From assembly GCF_001938565.1 (NCBI RefSeq), contig NZ_MSYM01000019.1, positions 1 through 64,000 on the forward strand: DNA of 64,000 bases. Reading direction: 5' to 3'. Positions 35,806 to 45,500 of this stretch are shown here, in pieces. Position numbers and translations under genes: made by a program. The notes beneath the pieces were generated by a model. The model had not been told where the DNA came from. It worked only from the letters and a program-made list of their open reading frames with translations, and searched no databases. Every line of letters begins with the position of its first letter. Within the stretch, counting starts at the first letter, position 1. This stretch comes from Rhodoferax antarcticus ANT.BR. GTDB taxonomy: Bacteria; Pseudomonadota; Gammaproteobacteria; Burkholderiales; Burkholderiaceae_C.

Positions 35806-36752
35806 TTGCCCCCCAGCAACACATTCACCAGCAAGCCAATCACCGCCAGCAAAAAGGCGGAACCCAGAAACTCGGGCACGCGAAAAACGCGCATCTTGGC
35901 ACCAGCGGTCTCAATCATCGCCAGCAGCATGCCGCCCACGGCCAGCTTGAACACCAGCACCGGTAAAGCTAGCAGTAGCGCCAGCGGTGCATTCGCCTCG
36001 GCCACGCCCCAGGGAAAAAACAGCGCCAGCCCGATGCATGAGTAGGCGAACAGCTTCAGGCTGGCCGCCCACTCCATCAGCGCCAGATGGCGGGCTGAAT
36101 ACTCCAGAACCATCGCCTCATGGATCATGGTGAGTTCCAGATGGGTGGCGGGGTTGTCCACCGGCACCCGTGCGTTTTCTGCCAGCGACACCATGGTGAA
36201 CGCCACCCCGGCCAACAACAGGCTGGGGTAGATGGCCAGTTCACGGTGCGCCAGGGTTTGCACAATCGTTGTCAACGAGGTGGAGCCAGTGATCATCGAG
36301 GCGCAAAACAGCACCATCAGCAGCGCAGGCTCGGCCAGAAAACCCACCAGCATTTCGCGGCGCGCGCCCAGCGAGCCAAACGCCGTGCCCACATCCATCG
36401 CCGCCAACGAGAGAAACACCCGCGCCAGCGCAAACAAGCCCACCAGCGCAATCGCGTCCGCTGCTGGCGACAGCGGCAAATCGGTAGAAATCGTCGGAAT
36501 AATCGCGCTGGCCAGCAGCATGCAGCCAAACACCACATAAGGCGCAAACCGGTACAGGGGCGAGGCATGCTCAGCAACCAGCGACTCCTTGTTGAACAGT
36601 TTGTGCAGCATGCGGTAGGGCTGTAGCAGGCTGGGGGCCGACTTGTTTTGCAGCCAGTGCCGCCACTGGTTCACCCAGCCGGTGAGCAAGGGTGCCAGCA
36701 GCAAGGCCAGCAGCAGCGCCAGCAACTGTGAAAAAACGCCGAGCGCGCTCAT
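35802..36752 (-). CDS. hyfC: NuoH-like membrane subunit HyfC
   Basis: The 316-residue protein has eight or so membrane helices and the NuoH/HyfC loops that dock the peripheral arm (QPYRMLHKLFNKESLV; NARVPVDNPATHLELTMIHEAMVLEYS). It links redox and membrane arms. The start at 36752 overlaps the hyfB stop by 4 bp; the longer open frame to 36893 lies within hyfB and is not coding. It completes the minimal membrane module B-C-E-F. Confidence 0.92.
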   Translation of the reverse strand: MSALGVFSQLLALLLALLLAPLLTGWVNQWRHWLQNKSAPSLLQPYRMLHKLFNKESLVAEHASPLYRFAPYVVFGCMLLASAIIPTISTDLPLSPAADAIALVGLFALARVFLSLAAMDVGTAFGSLGARREMLVGFLAEPALLMVLFCASMITGSTSLTTIVQTLAHRELAIYPSLLLAGVAFTMVSLAENARVPVDNPATHLELTMIHEAMVLEYSARHLALMEWAASLKLFAYSCIGLALFFPWGVAEANAPLALLLALPVLVFKLAVGGMLLAMIETAGAKMRVFRVPEFLGSAFLLAVIGLLVNVLLGGK

Positions 36753-38773
36753 CGCTTCACCACCAATAGCACCACGATCAGGGTGGCAAAGCTGTACATC
36801 AGGTACACCGCCATGCGGCCCTGCTGGAGCAGGCCGACGAGGCGGGAGATTTTTTCCACCAGCCGCGCCACCGGCAGGTACAGCCAATACCACAGCGGGT
36901 CTTCCACCTTGACGTTATAGGTGGGTTTGTCGTCAAAAGCGCTGGGCAGCTGCTTTGTGACGCGGAAAAACGGCTCAAAAATTTGCCGAATAGGTTGGCC
37001 AAAGCCTTCGGCCGTGTCTTGCATGCGCGCCGTCTGCCAAGGGTGACCGCAGTCCCAAGGTGGCACCCGGCGCAGGCGGCCGTGGTAGAGCCGGCGCACC
37101 AGCACAAACGCCAGACCAAAGCTCAGCACCACGCCCAGCAGGAAAATGACCGGTGCGTAGCTGGCGCGCTCGACGCTGACCGGCACCAGTAGCCAACTGT
37201 TTTCAGCCACCGTCTGCGCCAGCCCAGCCCCCACCAGCCCGTTCGTCACCGGATCCATCAACGCAATCACCTGGTTCGGAAACAACCCCAGCAACACGCA
37301 ACCCGCCGCCAGCCAGAGCATGCCCAGGCGCTCCCAGCGGCCGGCGTCATGCGCTTTTGCGAGCTTTTCTTCACGCGGCTGGCCCAGAAATACCACGCCA
37401 AAGTACTTCACCATGGTGAAGCCAGACAGCGCAGCCACCAGCGCAATCAGCGCTGCCATTACCGGCACCAGCATGTCCAGAAACGAGCTGGGCAAGCCAG
37501 TGGTGAATAAAAAACTTTGCAACAGCAGCCATTCGGCCACAAAGCCGCCAAACGGCGGCAGCCCGGCACAGGCCAGCACGCCCACCAGGGTCGGCCAGGC
37601 CACCCAGGGCATGGTGCGAATCAGGCCGCCGAGCTTGCCCAGGCTGCGCTCGCCGGTGGCATGCAGCACCGCGCCGGTACTGCAAAACAACAGACTCTTA
37701 AAGAACGCGTGGCTCAGCATGTGGTAAAGCGCGGCGGTCAACGCCAAGGCGGAAAGGGCCGTCATGCCGTAGCTGGAAAACAGCAGTGACAAACCCAGCC
37801 CAGCGCACATCAGACCCACGTTGTCGATCGAGGAATACGCCAGCAGACGCTTCATTTCCACCTGCACGGTAGAAAACACCACGCCAAATAGCGCGGTCGA
37901 CAGCCCCAGCCCCATCAGCAGCACACCCCACCACCAGATGCGCGTCTGCAGCAGATCAAACCCCACCCGCAAGATGCCATAAAGCGCAATTTTGAGCATA
38001 ACCCCGCTCATCAGCGCCGACACCGGCGAGGGCGCGGCAGGATGCGCCTCGGGCAGCCAGGCGTGCAGCGGCAACAAACCGGCTTTGGCACCAAAGCCAA
38101 ACACCGCCAGCACAAACGCCACCGACGCCCAGAACGGGTCCAGCTGCTGCGCCCGCATGTTGGCAAAGGTGTAGTCCCCGGTATTGGCCTGCAGCACGCC
38201 AAAACACAACAGGATGCCGAGTGCCCCTACATGGGCCACCAGCATGTACAGATAACCAGCGCTGCGGATTTCCGCAATACGGTGGTTCGCCATCACCAGA
38301 AAGAAGGAGGAAAAGGCCATGGTTTCCCACATCACCATGAACACATAGGCATCGTCTGCCAGCACCACCATCGCCATGCTGGCAATGAACACGTGGTATT
38401 CGAGGCACAGCAAGCCCGGCGGCGTGCCCTCGCCCTGACGGAAATAGCCGGCCGCAAAGGTTGACACCCCGGCCGCCACGCCGCCAATCAGCAGCAGAAA
38501 AAAGGCCGAGAGGTTGTCCAGACGCAGGTGAAACGGCAATTGCGGCAGGCCCAGCGGCAGCACGGCTACCTCCGGCGTGGCGTAGGCCGCGCTCAGCGCC
38601 ACCGCCATCAACCCCACCGAGAAGATCGCCCCCAGCGGAAACAGCACCACCGCCACAAAGCGAAAGCGCCGCAGTGCCGCAATGCCAGCGACGCCGATCA
38701 ACAGCCACGCCCCCACCACCACCAGCACCCAATCGAGGTGTGTCCACGTGGCGGCAAAGGTCAAACTGGGCAT
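36749..38773 (-). CDS. hyfB: Complex-I-like antiporter subunit HyfB (NuoL-like)
   Basis: The 674-residue protein has about sixteen membrane helices with the proton-channel core (WETMAFSSFFLVMANHR; AGLLPLHAWLPEAHPAAPSPVSALMSG; MKRLLAYSSIDNVG) and a C-terminal soluble segment (PPWDCGHPW) plus a final helix, as in HyfB/HycC. It is the first gene of the six-gene operon. Upstream (38774-39031) no clear sigma-54 or sigma-70 promoter could be picked out. Subunits HyfA, HyfD and HyfH are absent from the locus. Confidence 0.92.
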   Translation of the reverse strand: MPSLTFAATWTHLDWVLVVVGAWLLIGVAGIAALRRFRFVAVVLFPLGAIFSVGLMAVALSAAYATPEVAVLPLGLPQLPFHLRLDNLSAFFLLLIGGVAAGVSTFAAGYFRQGEGTPPGLLCLEYHVFIASMAMVVLADDAYVFMVMWETMAFSSFFLVMANHRIAEIRSAGYLYMLVAHVGALGILLCFGVLQANTGDYTFANMRAQQLDPFWASVAFVLAVFGFGAKAGLLPLHAWLPEAHPAAPSPVSALMSGVMLKIALYGILRVGFDLLQTRIWWWGVLLMGLGLSTALFGVVFSTVQVEMKRLLAYSSIDNVGLMCAGLGLSLLFSSYGMTALSALALTAALYHMLSHAFFKSLLFCSTGAVLHATGERSLGKLGGLIRTMPWVAWPTLVGVLACAGLPPFGGFVAEWLLLQSFLFTTGLPSSFLDMLVPVMAALIALVAALSGFTMVKYFGVVFLGQPREEKLAKAHDAGRWERLGMLWLAAGCVLLGLFPNQVIALMDPVTNGLVGAGLAQTVAENSWLLVPVSVERASYAPVIFLLGVVLSFGLAFVLVRRLYHGRLRRVPPWDCGHPWQTARMQDTAEGFGQPIRQIFEPFFRVTKQLPSAFDDKPTYNVKVEDPLWYWLYLPVARLVEKISRLVGLLQQGRMAVYLMYSFATLIVVLLVVKR

Positions 38774-39031
38774 GAATCGATGACCTATTTTTGAGAAAAA
38801 GACGGGCTAATCAGGACTGACACACACTTGTACTGGCCAGCCGCACCGCCGCGGGCAGCACGCTGTGGACGTCAAGGCTGAACGGCGACGCTGAGCCGCT
38901 CTTGCGTCACCTGCGCGCATGGTACACCTTGACTTTTGTGGGGGCGGTCAAGCCAAGCAGGGGCAGCGCAGCGCCTTCGCTGTAGCATCTGACAGGCGCG
39001 TGCCTAAAATGCGTCAAATTCCGGACACACC

Positions 39032-39238
39032 ATGAATCTTTTTTACCGCCCCAAATACGAATCCGAAGTGACCCAGTTCATCAAGGAACTGAAGGCCAAA
39101 AATCCGGCCATAGAAGAGGGGCAGCGCCAGGGTCGCAGCCTGCTGTGGGACAAGGCGGTTGACCGTGACGCTTGGCGCGAATTCCGCGCAGCGCAGGTGG
39201 CGCAGCAGCCCTATGTTTACCAGAGCCAGGCCGAATAG
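39032..39238 (+). CDS. DUF3460 family small protein
   Basis: The 68-residue protein matches the short DUF3460 family of beta-proteobacteria (NLFYRPKYESEVTQFIKELK and GRSLLWDKAVD). It is soluble and charged. In this group it commonly sits just ahead of scpA or pantothenate genes, as here. The function is unknown. A dispersed-repeat copy separates it from scpA. Confidence 0.9.
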   Translation: MNLFYRPKYESEVTQFIKELKAKNPAIEEGQRQGRSLLWDKAVDRDAWREFRAAQVAQQPYVYQSQAE

Positions 39239-39253
39239 CAAGACTTTTTGGCT

Positions 39254-39302
39254 TGTAGCCCTTATCCAATAAGCGCCTCTAGCTATTTTTTCAAATAGCA
39301 AC
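39254..39302 (+). repeat. Short dispersed repeat, complete intergenic copy
   Basis: TTGTAGCCCTTATCCAATAA, then GCGCCTCTAGCTAT and TCAAATAGCAA. It fills most of the DUF3460-scpA gap and reaches within about 12 bp of the scpA start. Confidence 0.8.
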
Positions 39303-39313
39303 AAGTGCAAGCC

Positions 39314-40162
39314 ATGGGGGCATCCGCAGTACCAGACACTTCGGCACTCGCTCATCTTGGCGACATGCCCACCGTGGTAGACCAGGTCGCCGTGGCGCGG
39401 TTGTACGGCGAACCCTTGTTCAGCCTGCCACAGGATTTGTACATCCCGCCCGATGCGCTGGAGGTGTTTCTGGAGGCCTTTGAAGGCCCTCTGGACCTGC
39501 TGCTCTACCTGATCCGGCGACAAAACTTCAATATTCTTGACATTCCCATGGCCGGGCTGACGCGTCAGTACATGCGTTATGTGGACGAAATTCGCCAGCG
39601 CAATCTGGAACTCGCCGCCGAATACCTGCTGATGGCGGCCATGCTCATCGAGATCAAGTCGCGCATGCTGCTGCCGCCGAAACACGTTGCGCAAGGCGAA
39701 GAAGCGCAGGACCCGCGCGCCGAGCTGGTGCGCCGCCTGCTGCAATACGAGCAGATCAAGCTGGCAGCAGCGCGCCTGAACGCGGTGCCGCAGTTTGGCC
39801 GCGACTTTTTGGTGGCCCAGGTTTACACCGAGCAGGCGCTGCAGCCGCGCTACGCCGACGTCAGCGTGAGCGAGTTGCAGCAGGCCTGGGCGGCGATTTT
39901 GCAGCGGGCCAAACTGGTGCAGCACCACAAGATCACCCGTGAAGAACTCTCGGTGCGCGAACACATGAGCCAGATACTCAAGCGCCTGCAAGGCCACCGG
40001 TTTGTCGAATTTGAAGCGCTGTTCAACCCGGAAAAAGGCACGCCGGTGCTGGTGGTGACGTTTATCGCCCTACTGGAACTCGCCAAGGAAACCCTGATCG
40101 ACATCACCCAAGCCGAGGCTTTTGCGCCCATCTATGTGCGCCTGGCCTTCACCCCGTCCTGA
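39314..40162 (+). CDS. scpA: Segregation and condensation protein A
   Basis: The 282-residue kleisin joins SMC to ScpB in the bacterial condensin that organises chromosomes. The N-terminal SMC-binding part reads EVFLEAFEGPLDLLLYLIRRQ and continues with LAAEYLLMAAMLIEIKSRMLLPP. The C-terminal winged helix includes FVEFEALFNPEKGTPVLVVTFIALLEL. The start is uncertain: GTG 39305, ATG 39314 or ATG 39365 could be used, and none has a good ribosome site. scpB is not in the window. nadB starts 18 bp downstream. Confidence 0.93.
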   Translation: MGASAVPDTSALAHLGDMPTVVDQVAVARLYGEPLFSLPQDLYIPPDALEVFLEAFEGPLDLLLYLIRRQNFNILDIPMAGLTRQYMRYVDEIRQRNLELAAEYLLMAAMLIEIKSRMLLPPKHVAQGEEAQDPRAELVRRLLQYEQIKLAAARLNAVPQFGRDFLVAQVYTEQALQPRYADVSVSELQQAWAAILQRAKLVQHHKITREELSVREHMSQILKRLQGHRFVEFEALFNPEKGTPVLVVTFIALLELAKETLIDITQAEAFAPIYVRLAFTPS

Positions 40163-40180
40163 ACCTACACTGCACACACC

Positions 40181-41785
40181 ATGAACGCTCGCACCCTCAA
40201 CACCCCTGCCCGCCCGCCAATGGTTTTTGATGTGCTGATCGTCGGCAGTGGCTTGGCGGGCCTAAGCGCGGCGCTGCTGCTGGCGCCTGACAAAAAAGTG
40301 GCGGTGATCACCAAACGTGCGGTCATGGAAGGCTCCAGCGGCTGGGCGCAAGGTGGCATTGCGGCGGTCTGGAACAAGGACGACAGTTTTGACGCCCATA
40401 TCCACGACACGCAGATTGCCGGTGCCGGCTTGTGCGACCTAGACGCCACCCGCTTTGTGGTGGAAAACGCGCCCAAGGCGATTGCCTGGCTGCAATCGAT
40501 GGGTGTGCCCTTTTCTGAAGAACACGGCCTCCTGCACCTGACACGCGAGGGCGGCCACAGCGCCCGGCGCATCGTGCATGTGACCGACGCCACTGGCGCG
40601 GCGGTGCAAAAAAAACTGATTGAAGCGGTTAAAAAAACCGCCAATGTCACCTTGTTTGAGCAGCACACACTGGTTGACCTCATCACCACCGACAAGTTGG
40701 GCCAGTCTGATAAGCGCTGCGCAGGCTTGTATGCGCTGGACAGCGACACCGGTGAGGTCATCACCTTCGAGGCCCCGCAAACCATTTTGGCCACTGGTGG
40801 CGCAGGCAAGGTCTACCTCTACACCACCAACCCCGACACCGCCACCGGTGACGGCATTGCGGCTGCTTGGCGCGCCGGTTGCCGGGTGCAAAACATGGAG
40901 TTCATCCAGTTCCACCCCACTTGCCTGTACCACCCGCACGCCAAATCATTTTTGATCAGCGAAGCCGTGCGCGGCGAAGGTGGGCGCCTGTTGCTGCCCG
41001 ACGGCACCCGCTTCATGGAGAACCACGACGCGCGGTTGGAACTGGCCCCGCGCGACGTGGTGGCCCGGGCGATTGACTTCGAGATGAAAAAAGGCGGCTT
41101 TGACTGCGTTTACCTCGACATCTCGCACCAGCCCCTGAGCTTCCTGATGGAGCATTTCCCCAACATCTACGCGCGCTGTCTGGAGCTGGGCATCGACATC
41201 TCCAAACAACCCATTCCCGTGGTGCCTGCTGCGCATTACACCTGCGGCGGGGTGCTGGCCGACCTGCATGGCCGCACCGACATTCCTGGCCTGTACGCCA
41301 TTGGTGAAACTGCCTGCAGCGGCTTGCATGGTGCCAACCGGCTGGCTAGCAACTCGCTGGTGGAATGCATGGTGTTTGCGCAGGCTACCACTACCGACAT
41401 TGCCGCTGCAGCAGCGGTGCCAGCGATAGCGCTGCCCGCCTGGGACGAAAGCCGGGTGGTTGATGCAGATGAAGCCGTGGTGATCTCGCACAACTGGGAC
41501 GAACTGCGCCGCTTCATGTGGGACTATGTGGGTATCGTGCGCACCAACAAACGGCTAGATCGCGCCGCCCACCGTATTGCCCTGCTGCAAGATGAAATTC
41601 AGGAGTTTTACGCGAACTTTCTGGTCACCCGTGACCTGCTGGAACTGCGCAACCTGGTGCTGGTGGCCGACCTGATTGTGCGCAGCGCCCAGGCCCGCCA
41701 CGAGAGCCGTGGCCTGCATTTCAGCCGCGATTACCCTGACCTGCTGCCCGAAGCACTGCCGACCATTTTGAGCCCACAGGCGTAA
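40181..41785 (+). CDS. nadB: L-aspartate oxidase
   Basis: The 534-residue flavoenzyme oxidises aspartate to iminoaspartate, the first step of de novo NAD synthesis. It has the FAD-binding start (VLIVGSGLAGLSAALLL), the SSGWAQGGIAAVW segment, the active-site region RGEGGRLLLPDGTRFM and the HYTCGGV motif near the C-terminal third. It lies 18 bp after scpA on the same strand. Its product goes to NadA, whose gene is 2.5 kb away on the opposite strand. Confidence 0.96.
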   Translation: MNARTLNTPARPPMVFDVLIVGSGLAGLSAALLLAPDKKVAVITKRAVMEGSSGWAQGGIAAVWNKDDSFDAHIHDTQIAGAGLCDLDATRFVVENAPKAIAWLQSMGVPFSEEHGLLHLTREGGHSARRIVHVTDATGAAVQKKLIEAVKKTANVTLFEQHTLVDLITTDKLGQSDKRCAGLYALDSDTGEVITFEAPQTILATGGAGKVYLYTTNPDTATGDGIAAAWRAGCRVQNMEFIQFHPTCLYHPHAKSFLISEAVRGEGGRLLLPDGTRFMENHDARLELAPRDVVARAIDFEMKKGGFDCVYLDISHQPLSFLMEHFPNIYARCLELGIDISKQPIPVVPAAHYTCGGVLADLHGRTDIPGLYAIGETACSGLHGANRLASNSLVECMVFAQATTTDIAAAAAVPAIALPAWDESRVVDADEAVVISHNWDELRRFMWDYVGIVRTNKRLDRAAHRIALLQDEIQEFYANFLVTRDLLELRNLVLVADLIVRSAQARHESRGLHFSRDYPDLLPEALPTILSPQA

Positions 41786-41847
41786 GCCGCCAAGCCCGGT
41801 CGCGCCTCGTTTAGACTCACGCCACTTTTTTTTGGGGAAATTTCCGC

Positions 41848-42747
41848 ATGACCGAGCCCACCATCCAGAATGCCAGCCCCTACGGCACTTTGCCACCGGC
41901 CAGCAACCCGGCCACGCGCAAACCGGTCAGCCTGCCGCGCCTGCTGGAGATGCATGCGCGCGGCGAAAAAATTGTCATGCTCACCGCCTACGACGCCACT
42001 TTTGCCGCTGTGGCAGACGCCGCCGGGGTGGAGTGCATTCTGGTGGGTGACTCGCTGGGCATGGTCTGCCAGGGGCTGTCGAGCACCGTGGGTGTGTCGC
42101 TGGACACCATGCGCTACCACGTCGAATGCGTCACCCGCGGCGTGCGTCGGGTGCAAGGTACTGCCTGGATCATTGGCGACCTGCCGTTTGGCACCTACCA
42201 CGAGTCTAAAGAGCAGGCCTTGCGCAGCGCCGTTGTGCTGATGCAAGCCGGTGCCCACATGGTCAAGCTGGAGGGTGGTGGCTGGACGGCTGACACGGTG
42301 CGCTTTCTGGTGGAGCGCGGCATCCCGGTCTGCGCCCACTTGGGCCTGACACCGCAAACCGTGCACGCGCTGGGCGGTTACCGGGTGCAAGGCAAAACTG
42401 TTGAATCTGCCGCCCTCCTTAAGCGCCACGCGCATGCGCTGCAAGATGCTGGCGCCTCCTTGCTGGTGCTGGAGATGGTGCCCGCCGCCCTGTCGGCCGA
42501 GCTAACCGCCGAGCTGGACCACTGCCCAACCATTGGCATTGGCGCTGGCAAAGGCACAGCAGGCCAGGTGCTGGTACTGCATGACATGCTGGGCCTGAAC
42601 CTAGGCAAGAATCCGAAATTTGTTCGCAACTTCATGGCCGAGCTGCCCGGCATTCCTGGCCAGCACGGCATCAAGGAAGCCATCAGCACCTATGTTCAAG
42701 CTGTCAAAAACGGCAGTTTCCCAGACAACACCTTGCACGCTTGGTGA
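41848..42747 (+). CDS. panB: 3-methyl-2-oxobutanoate hydroxymethyltransferase
   Basis: The 299-residue enzyme makes ketopantoate for coenzyme A. PanB hallmarks are [28 protein letters not shown] with the metal-binding Asp, KLEGG and the later [21 protein letters not shown]. The N-terminal 35 residues form a family-typical lead-in. It is followed 168 bp later by panC in the same direction; this gap holds no gene and only a doubtful partial repeat at about 42868-42903. Confidence 0.96.
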   Translation: MTEPTIQNASPYGTLPPASNPATRKPVSLPRLLEMHARGEKIVMLTAYDATFAAVADAAGVECILVGDSLGMVCQGLSSTVGVSLDTMRYHVECVTRGVRRVQGTAWIIGDLPFGTYHESKEQALRSAVVLMQAGAHMVKLEGGGWTADTVRFLVERGIPVCAHLGLTPQTVHALGGYRVQGKTVESAALLKRHAHALQDAGASLLVLEMVPAALSAELTAELDHCPTIGIGAGKGTAGQVLVLHDMLGLNLGKNPKFVRNFMAELPGIPGQHGIKEAISTYVQAVKNGSFPDNTLHAW

Positions 42748-42915
42748 GGTGCCCCCTAGTGAGGCGCCGCCTCTGGTGTGGAGCGTGAGCTCTCCAACTC
42801 ACCAGTTCAACAAAACCTCTAACTCTCCAGCAGCGGCAACCGGCCAACGCTTGTACTTGCCAAGAAAATATCATCAAATCAGCCTCTAGCCCTGGATCAT
42901 CCTGGGTTATTCACT

Positions 42916-43764
42916 ATGAAAATAATACACACCATCGCTGAACTGCGCACGCATTTGGCGGCCTTCAAGCACCCGGCGTTTGTTCCGACCATGGGCAATT
43001 TGCACGCCGGTCACTTGGCGCTGGTGCGTCAAGCGAAACCACTCGGTGATGTGGTGGTGGTGAGCATTTTTGTTAACCGCTTGCAGTTTTTGCCGCACGA
43101 AGACTTTGACACCTACCCGCGCACCTGGGAGGCCGATTGCCAGGCATTGGACGCTGCGGGCTGCGACGTGCTCTTTGCACCCAGCGAAAAAGAGCTTTAC
43201 CCCGAGCCGCAGGCCTTCACCGTGCAACCCCCCACCGACCTGGCCAACATGTTGGAGGGCCACTTCAGGCCGGGGTTTTTTGGCGGCGTCTGCACGGTGG
43301 TGATGAAACTGTTTGCCTGCGTGCAGCCGCGCGTGGCGCTGTTTGGCAAAAAAGACTACCAGCAGTTGATGGTGATCCAGCGCATGGCGCAGCAGTTTGC
43401 GCTGCCCATCGAGGTGATTGGTGGCCCGACCCAGCGCAGCGACGACGGCCTGGCGCTGTCCTCGCGCAACAATTACCTGAGCCCTGCCGAGCGTGTGGAG
43501 GCGGTGCAACTCTCGCTGGCCCTGAAAGCCATGGCCCAAGCCTTGCAGGCAGGCGCCACCATCCTCCCCGCGCTCGAAGCTGTGGCCACAGAGGCACTAG
43601 AGGCACGCGGCTGGAAACCCGATTACTTGACGGTGCGCCAACGCAGCAACCTGCAGACACCCTCTGCCGCCGAGCTGCCCAGCTTGCTGACCCACTCAGG
43701 TCTGGTGCTGCTGGCTGCGGCCCGGGTGGGCAACACCCGCCTTATCGACAACCTGGAAATCTGA
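42916..43764 (+). CDS. panC: Pantothenate synthetase
   Basis: The 282-residue enzyme joins pantoate and beta-alanine using ATP. The nucleotide-binding HxGH motif appears in [17 protein letters not shown], followed by the characteristic SIFVNRLQF, and later [15 protein letters not shown] and [10 protein letters not shown]. It pairs with panB. No panD lies in the window, so beta-alanine must come from elsewhere. Confidence 0.96.
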   Translation: MKIIHTIAELRTHLAAFKHPAFVPTMGNLHAGHLALVRQAKPLGDVVVVSIFVNRLQFLPHEDFDTYPRTWEADCQALDAAGCDVLFAPSEKELYPEPQAFTVQPPTDLANMLEGHFRPGFFGGVCTVVMKLFACVQPRVALFGKKDYQQLMVIQRMAQQFALPIEVIGGPTQRSDDGLALSSRNNYLSPAERVEAVQLSLALKAMAQALQAGATILPALEAVATEALEARGWKPDYLTVRQRSNLQTPSAAELPSLLTHSGLVLLAAARVGNTRLIDNLEI

Positions 43765-43943
43765 GGCGCATTGCCCAGCGGCGAGCCGGGTCAGCCCTCT
43801 TGCGTTGCCAGATCTTGCGTCTTTAGCAGGCAATCAGTCTTTCGGCATCGAAGCAAAAATTGAGGCGCTGCGAACGACCGAATCGGCCACGCGCGAAGCC
43901 GTTAAATGCGCGCCCGCCCGACAGAGCTGCTTTGGCCCCGGAA

Positions 43944-44228
43944 TTACTTGTAGAACGCCTCGACCTTGCCTTTGAGCTTGATCAGCAACGGCCGGCCCTT
44001 GCGGTCGCGGGTTTTGCTGGCGGGCACTTTCACCCAGCCTTCACTCAGACAGTATTCCTCAACGTCGGTGCGCTCCTTGTCGTTGAGGCGGATGCCCACA
44101 TCGTGTTCGACCACGGCAGCGTTGTAAAACGGGCTGTGGGCGTGAATGGACAAATGGTCAGGCAGTTCGGGGCGGGTGATGGCGTCGATGGTGGCGTCGG
44201 TCATGGTGTCAGTGGTGGTGTCGTTCAT
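43944..44228 (-). CDS. DUF3297 family protein
   Basis: The 94-residue protein has a threonine/aspartate-rich leader (MNDTTTDTMTDATIDA) and then the DUF3297 core: LPDHLSIHAHSPFYN, VGIRLNDKERTDVEEYCLSEGW and DRKGRPLLIKLKGKVEAFY. The family is small, soluble and of unknown function, widespread in proteobacteria. It stands between panC and nadA; the 179-bp gap after panC shows nothing else. Confidence 0.88.
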   Translation of the reverse strand: MNDTTTDTMTDATIDAITRPELPDHLSIHAHSPFYNAAVVEHDVGIRLNDKERTDVEEYCLSEGWVKVPASKTRDRKGRPLLIKLKGKVEAFYK

Positions 44229-44275
44229 GGTGTGAGCCGCTGAATGGCGGCAGTAAGTATTAATTCAATAGCAAT

Positions 44276-45409
44276 TCAGGCAGCACCGATATGGGCTACA
44301 AGGCCTTTTGGCACAGAGCCTTGTTTGAGCGCTGCGGTGAAGGCCAGCATCCGGTCAATCGGCAACTTGGCGCGCAGGCCCAGCGCTGGGTCTACCTGAA
44401 TCTCGTTGGCACCGGTTTCCAGCACCCGCGCCACGTCAGCCAAGCCGTTCATGGCCATCCACGGGCAGTGCGCGCAGCTCTTGCAGGTGGCGCTGTTGCC
44501 AGAGGTGGGCGCCTCCATGAAGGTTTTGCCCGGGTTCAGGGTGCGCAGCTTGTGCATCATGCCGTTGTCGGTGGCGACGATGAACTCTTTGGCATCCATC
44601 TGCCGCGCGGCGTTCAGGATGGCGGAGGTGGAACCCACTGCATCGGCCAGCGCCACTACCGCTGCGGGCGACTCGGGGTGCACCAGCACTTTGGCGCCAG
44701 GGTGTTCGCGCAGCAGCTCTTGCAATTCAAAGGACTTGAACTCGTCGTGCACGATGCACGAGCCTTCCCACATCACCATGTCGGCACCCGTTTCGCGCTG
44801 GATGTAGCCGCCCAGGTGCCGATCGGGTGCCCACAGAATTTTGTGGCCCTGGTCTTTCAGGGCTTTGACGATGTCGAGCGCGCAGCTTGATGTCACCAGC
44901 CAATCAGCGCGCGCCTTGACCGCTGCGCTGGTATTGGCATAAACCACCACGGTGCGGTCCGGATGCGCATCACAAAAGGCGCTGAATTCATCCGCTGGGC
45001 AACCCAGGTCGAGGGAGCAGGTGGCGTCCAGGTCGGGCATTAGCACGCGCTTTTCAGGCGACAGAATTTTGGCGGTTTCGCCCATGAAGCGCACACCGCA
45101 GACCAGCAGTGTGGTGGCGGCGTGGTCGCGGCCAAAACGCGCCATCTCCAGCGAGTCGCTCACCAAGCCACCGGTTTCTTCGGCCAGATCTTGTAGGTCT
45201 GAGTGCACGTAGTAGTGCGACACCATCACCGCGTTTTTCTCTTTGAGCAGGCGGCGAATCTTGTCTTTGAGGGCAGCGCGCTCTAGGGTGGTGGGCGCCA
45301 CCGGCACACGCGCCCACGCCTGTTTGGTGGTGCAGACAGGGCCGCCGTCCAGCTCGCTTTGCGGCTGTTCGTACTCAACCTCTTTGTGCGACAGGGTTGG
45401 ATTCGTCAT
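44276..45409 (-). CDS. nadA: Quinolinate synthase
   Basis: The 377-residue enzyme condenses iminoaspartate with dihydroxyacetone phosphate to quinolinate and needs a [4Fe-4S] cluster. Cluster cysteines are visible in [13 protein letters not shown], in SSCALDIVK and in [12 protein letters not shown]. The ATG at 45409 ([14 protein letters not shown]) is chosen because GGAGTCGCC lies directly upstream; an in-frame start at 45454 is weaker. nadC lies upstream on the same strand, giving a nadC-nadA unit. A degenerate repeat fragment is suspected at its 3' edge (44244-44277). Confidence 0.95.
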   Translation of the reverse strand: MTNPTLSHKEVEYEQPQSELDGGPVCTTKQAWARVPVAPTTLERAALKDKIRRLLKEKNAVMVSHYYVHSDLQDLAEETGGLVSDSLEMARFGRDHAATTLLVCGVRFMGETAKILSPEKRVLMPDLDATCSLDLGCPADEFSAFCDAHPDRTVVVYANTSAAVKARADWLVTSSCALDIVKALKDQGHKILWAPDRHLGGYIQRETGADMVMWEGSCIVHDEFKSFELQELLREHPGAKVLVHPESPAAVVALADAVGSTSAILNAARQMDAKEFIVATDNGMMHKLRTLNPGKTFMEAPTSGNSATCKSCAHCPWMAMNGLADVARVLETGANEIQVDPALGLRAKLPIDRMLAFTAALKQGSVPKGLVAHIGAA

Positions 45410-45500
45410 GGCGACTCCTGATTTCAAAGTTGAGAGCAGATTAACGCGAAACAACTTTCATGACCGAGGGGTGGCCGGAGTTCATGAAAGTTGGGCCGAT

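Noticed and set aside
31560..38773. A functional hydrogenase-4
   Set aside because: The large subunit lacks both cysteine pairs needed for the NiFe centre and no maturation genes are nearby.
39014..39997. A 327-codon minus-strand frame
   Set aside because: It is antisense to DUF3460 and scpA, both clearly recognised.
42868..42903. Further short-repeat copy before panC
   Set aside because: Only about half of the unit (CTCTAGCCCT and flanks) is recognisable, so it is left as doubtful.
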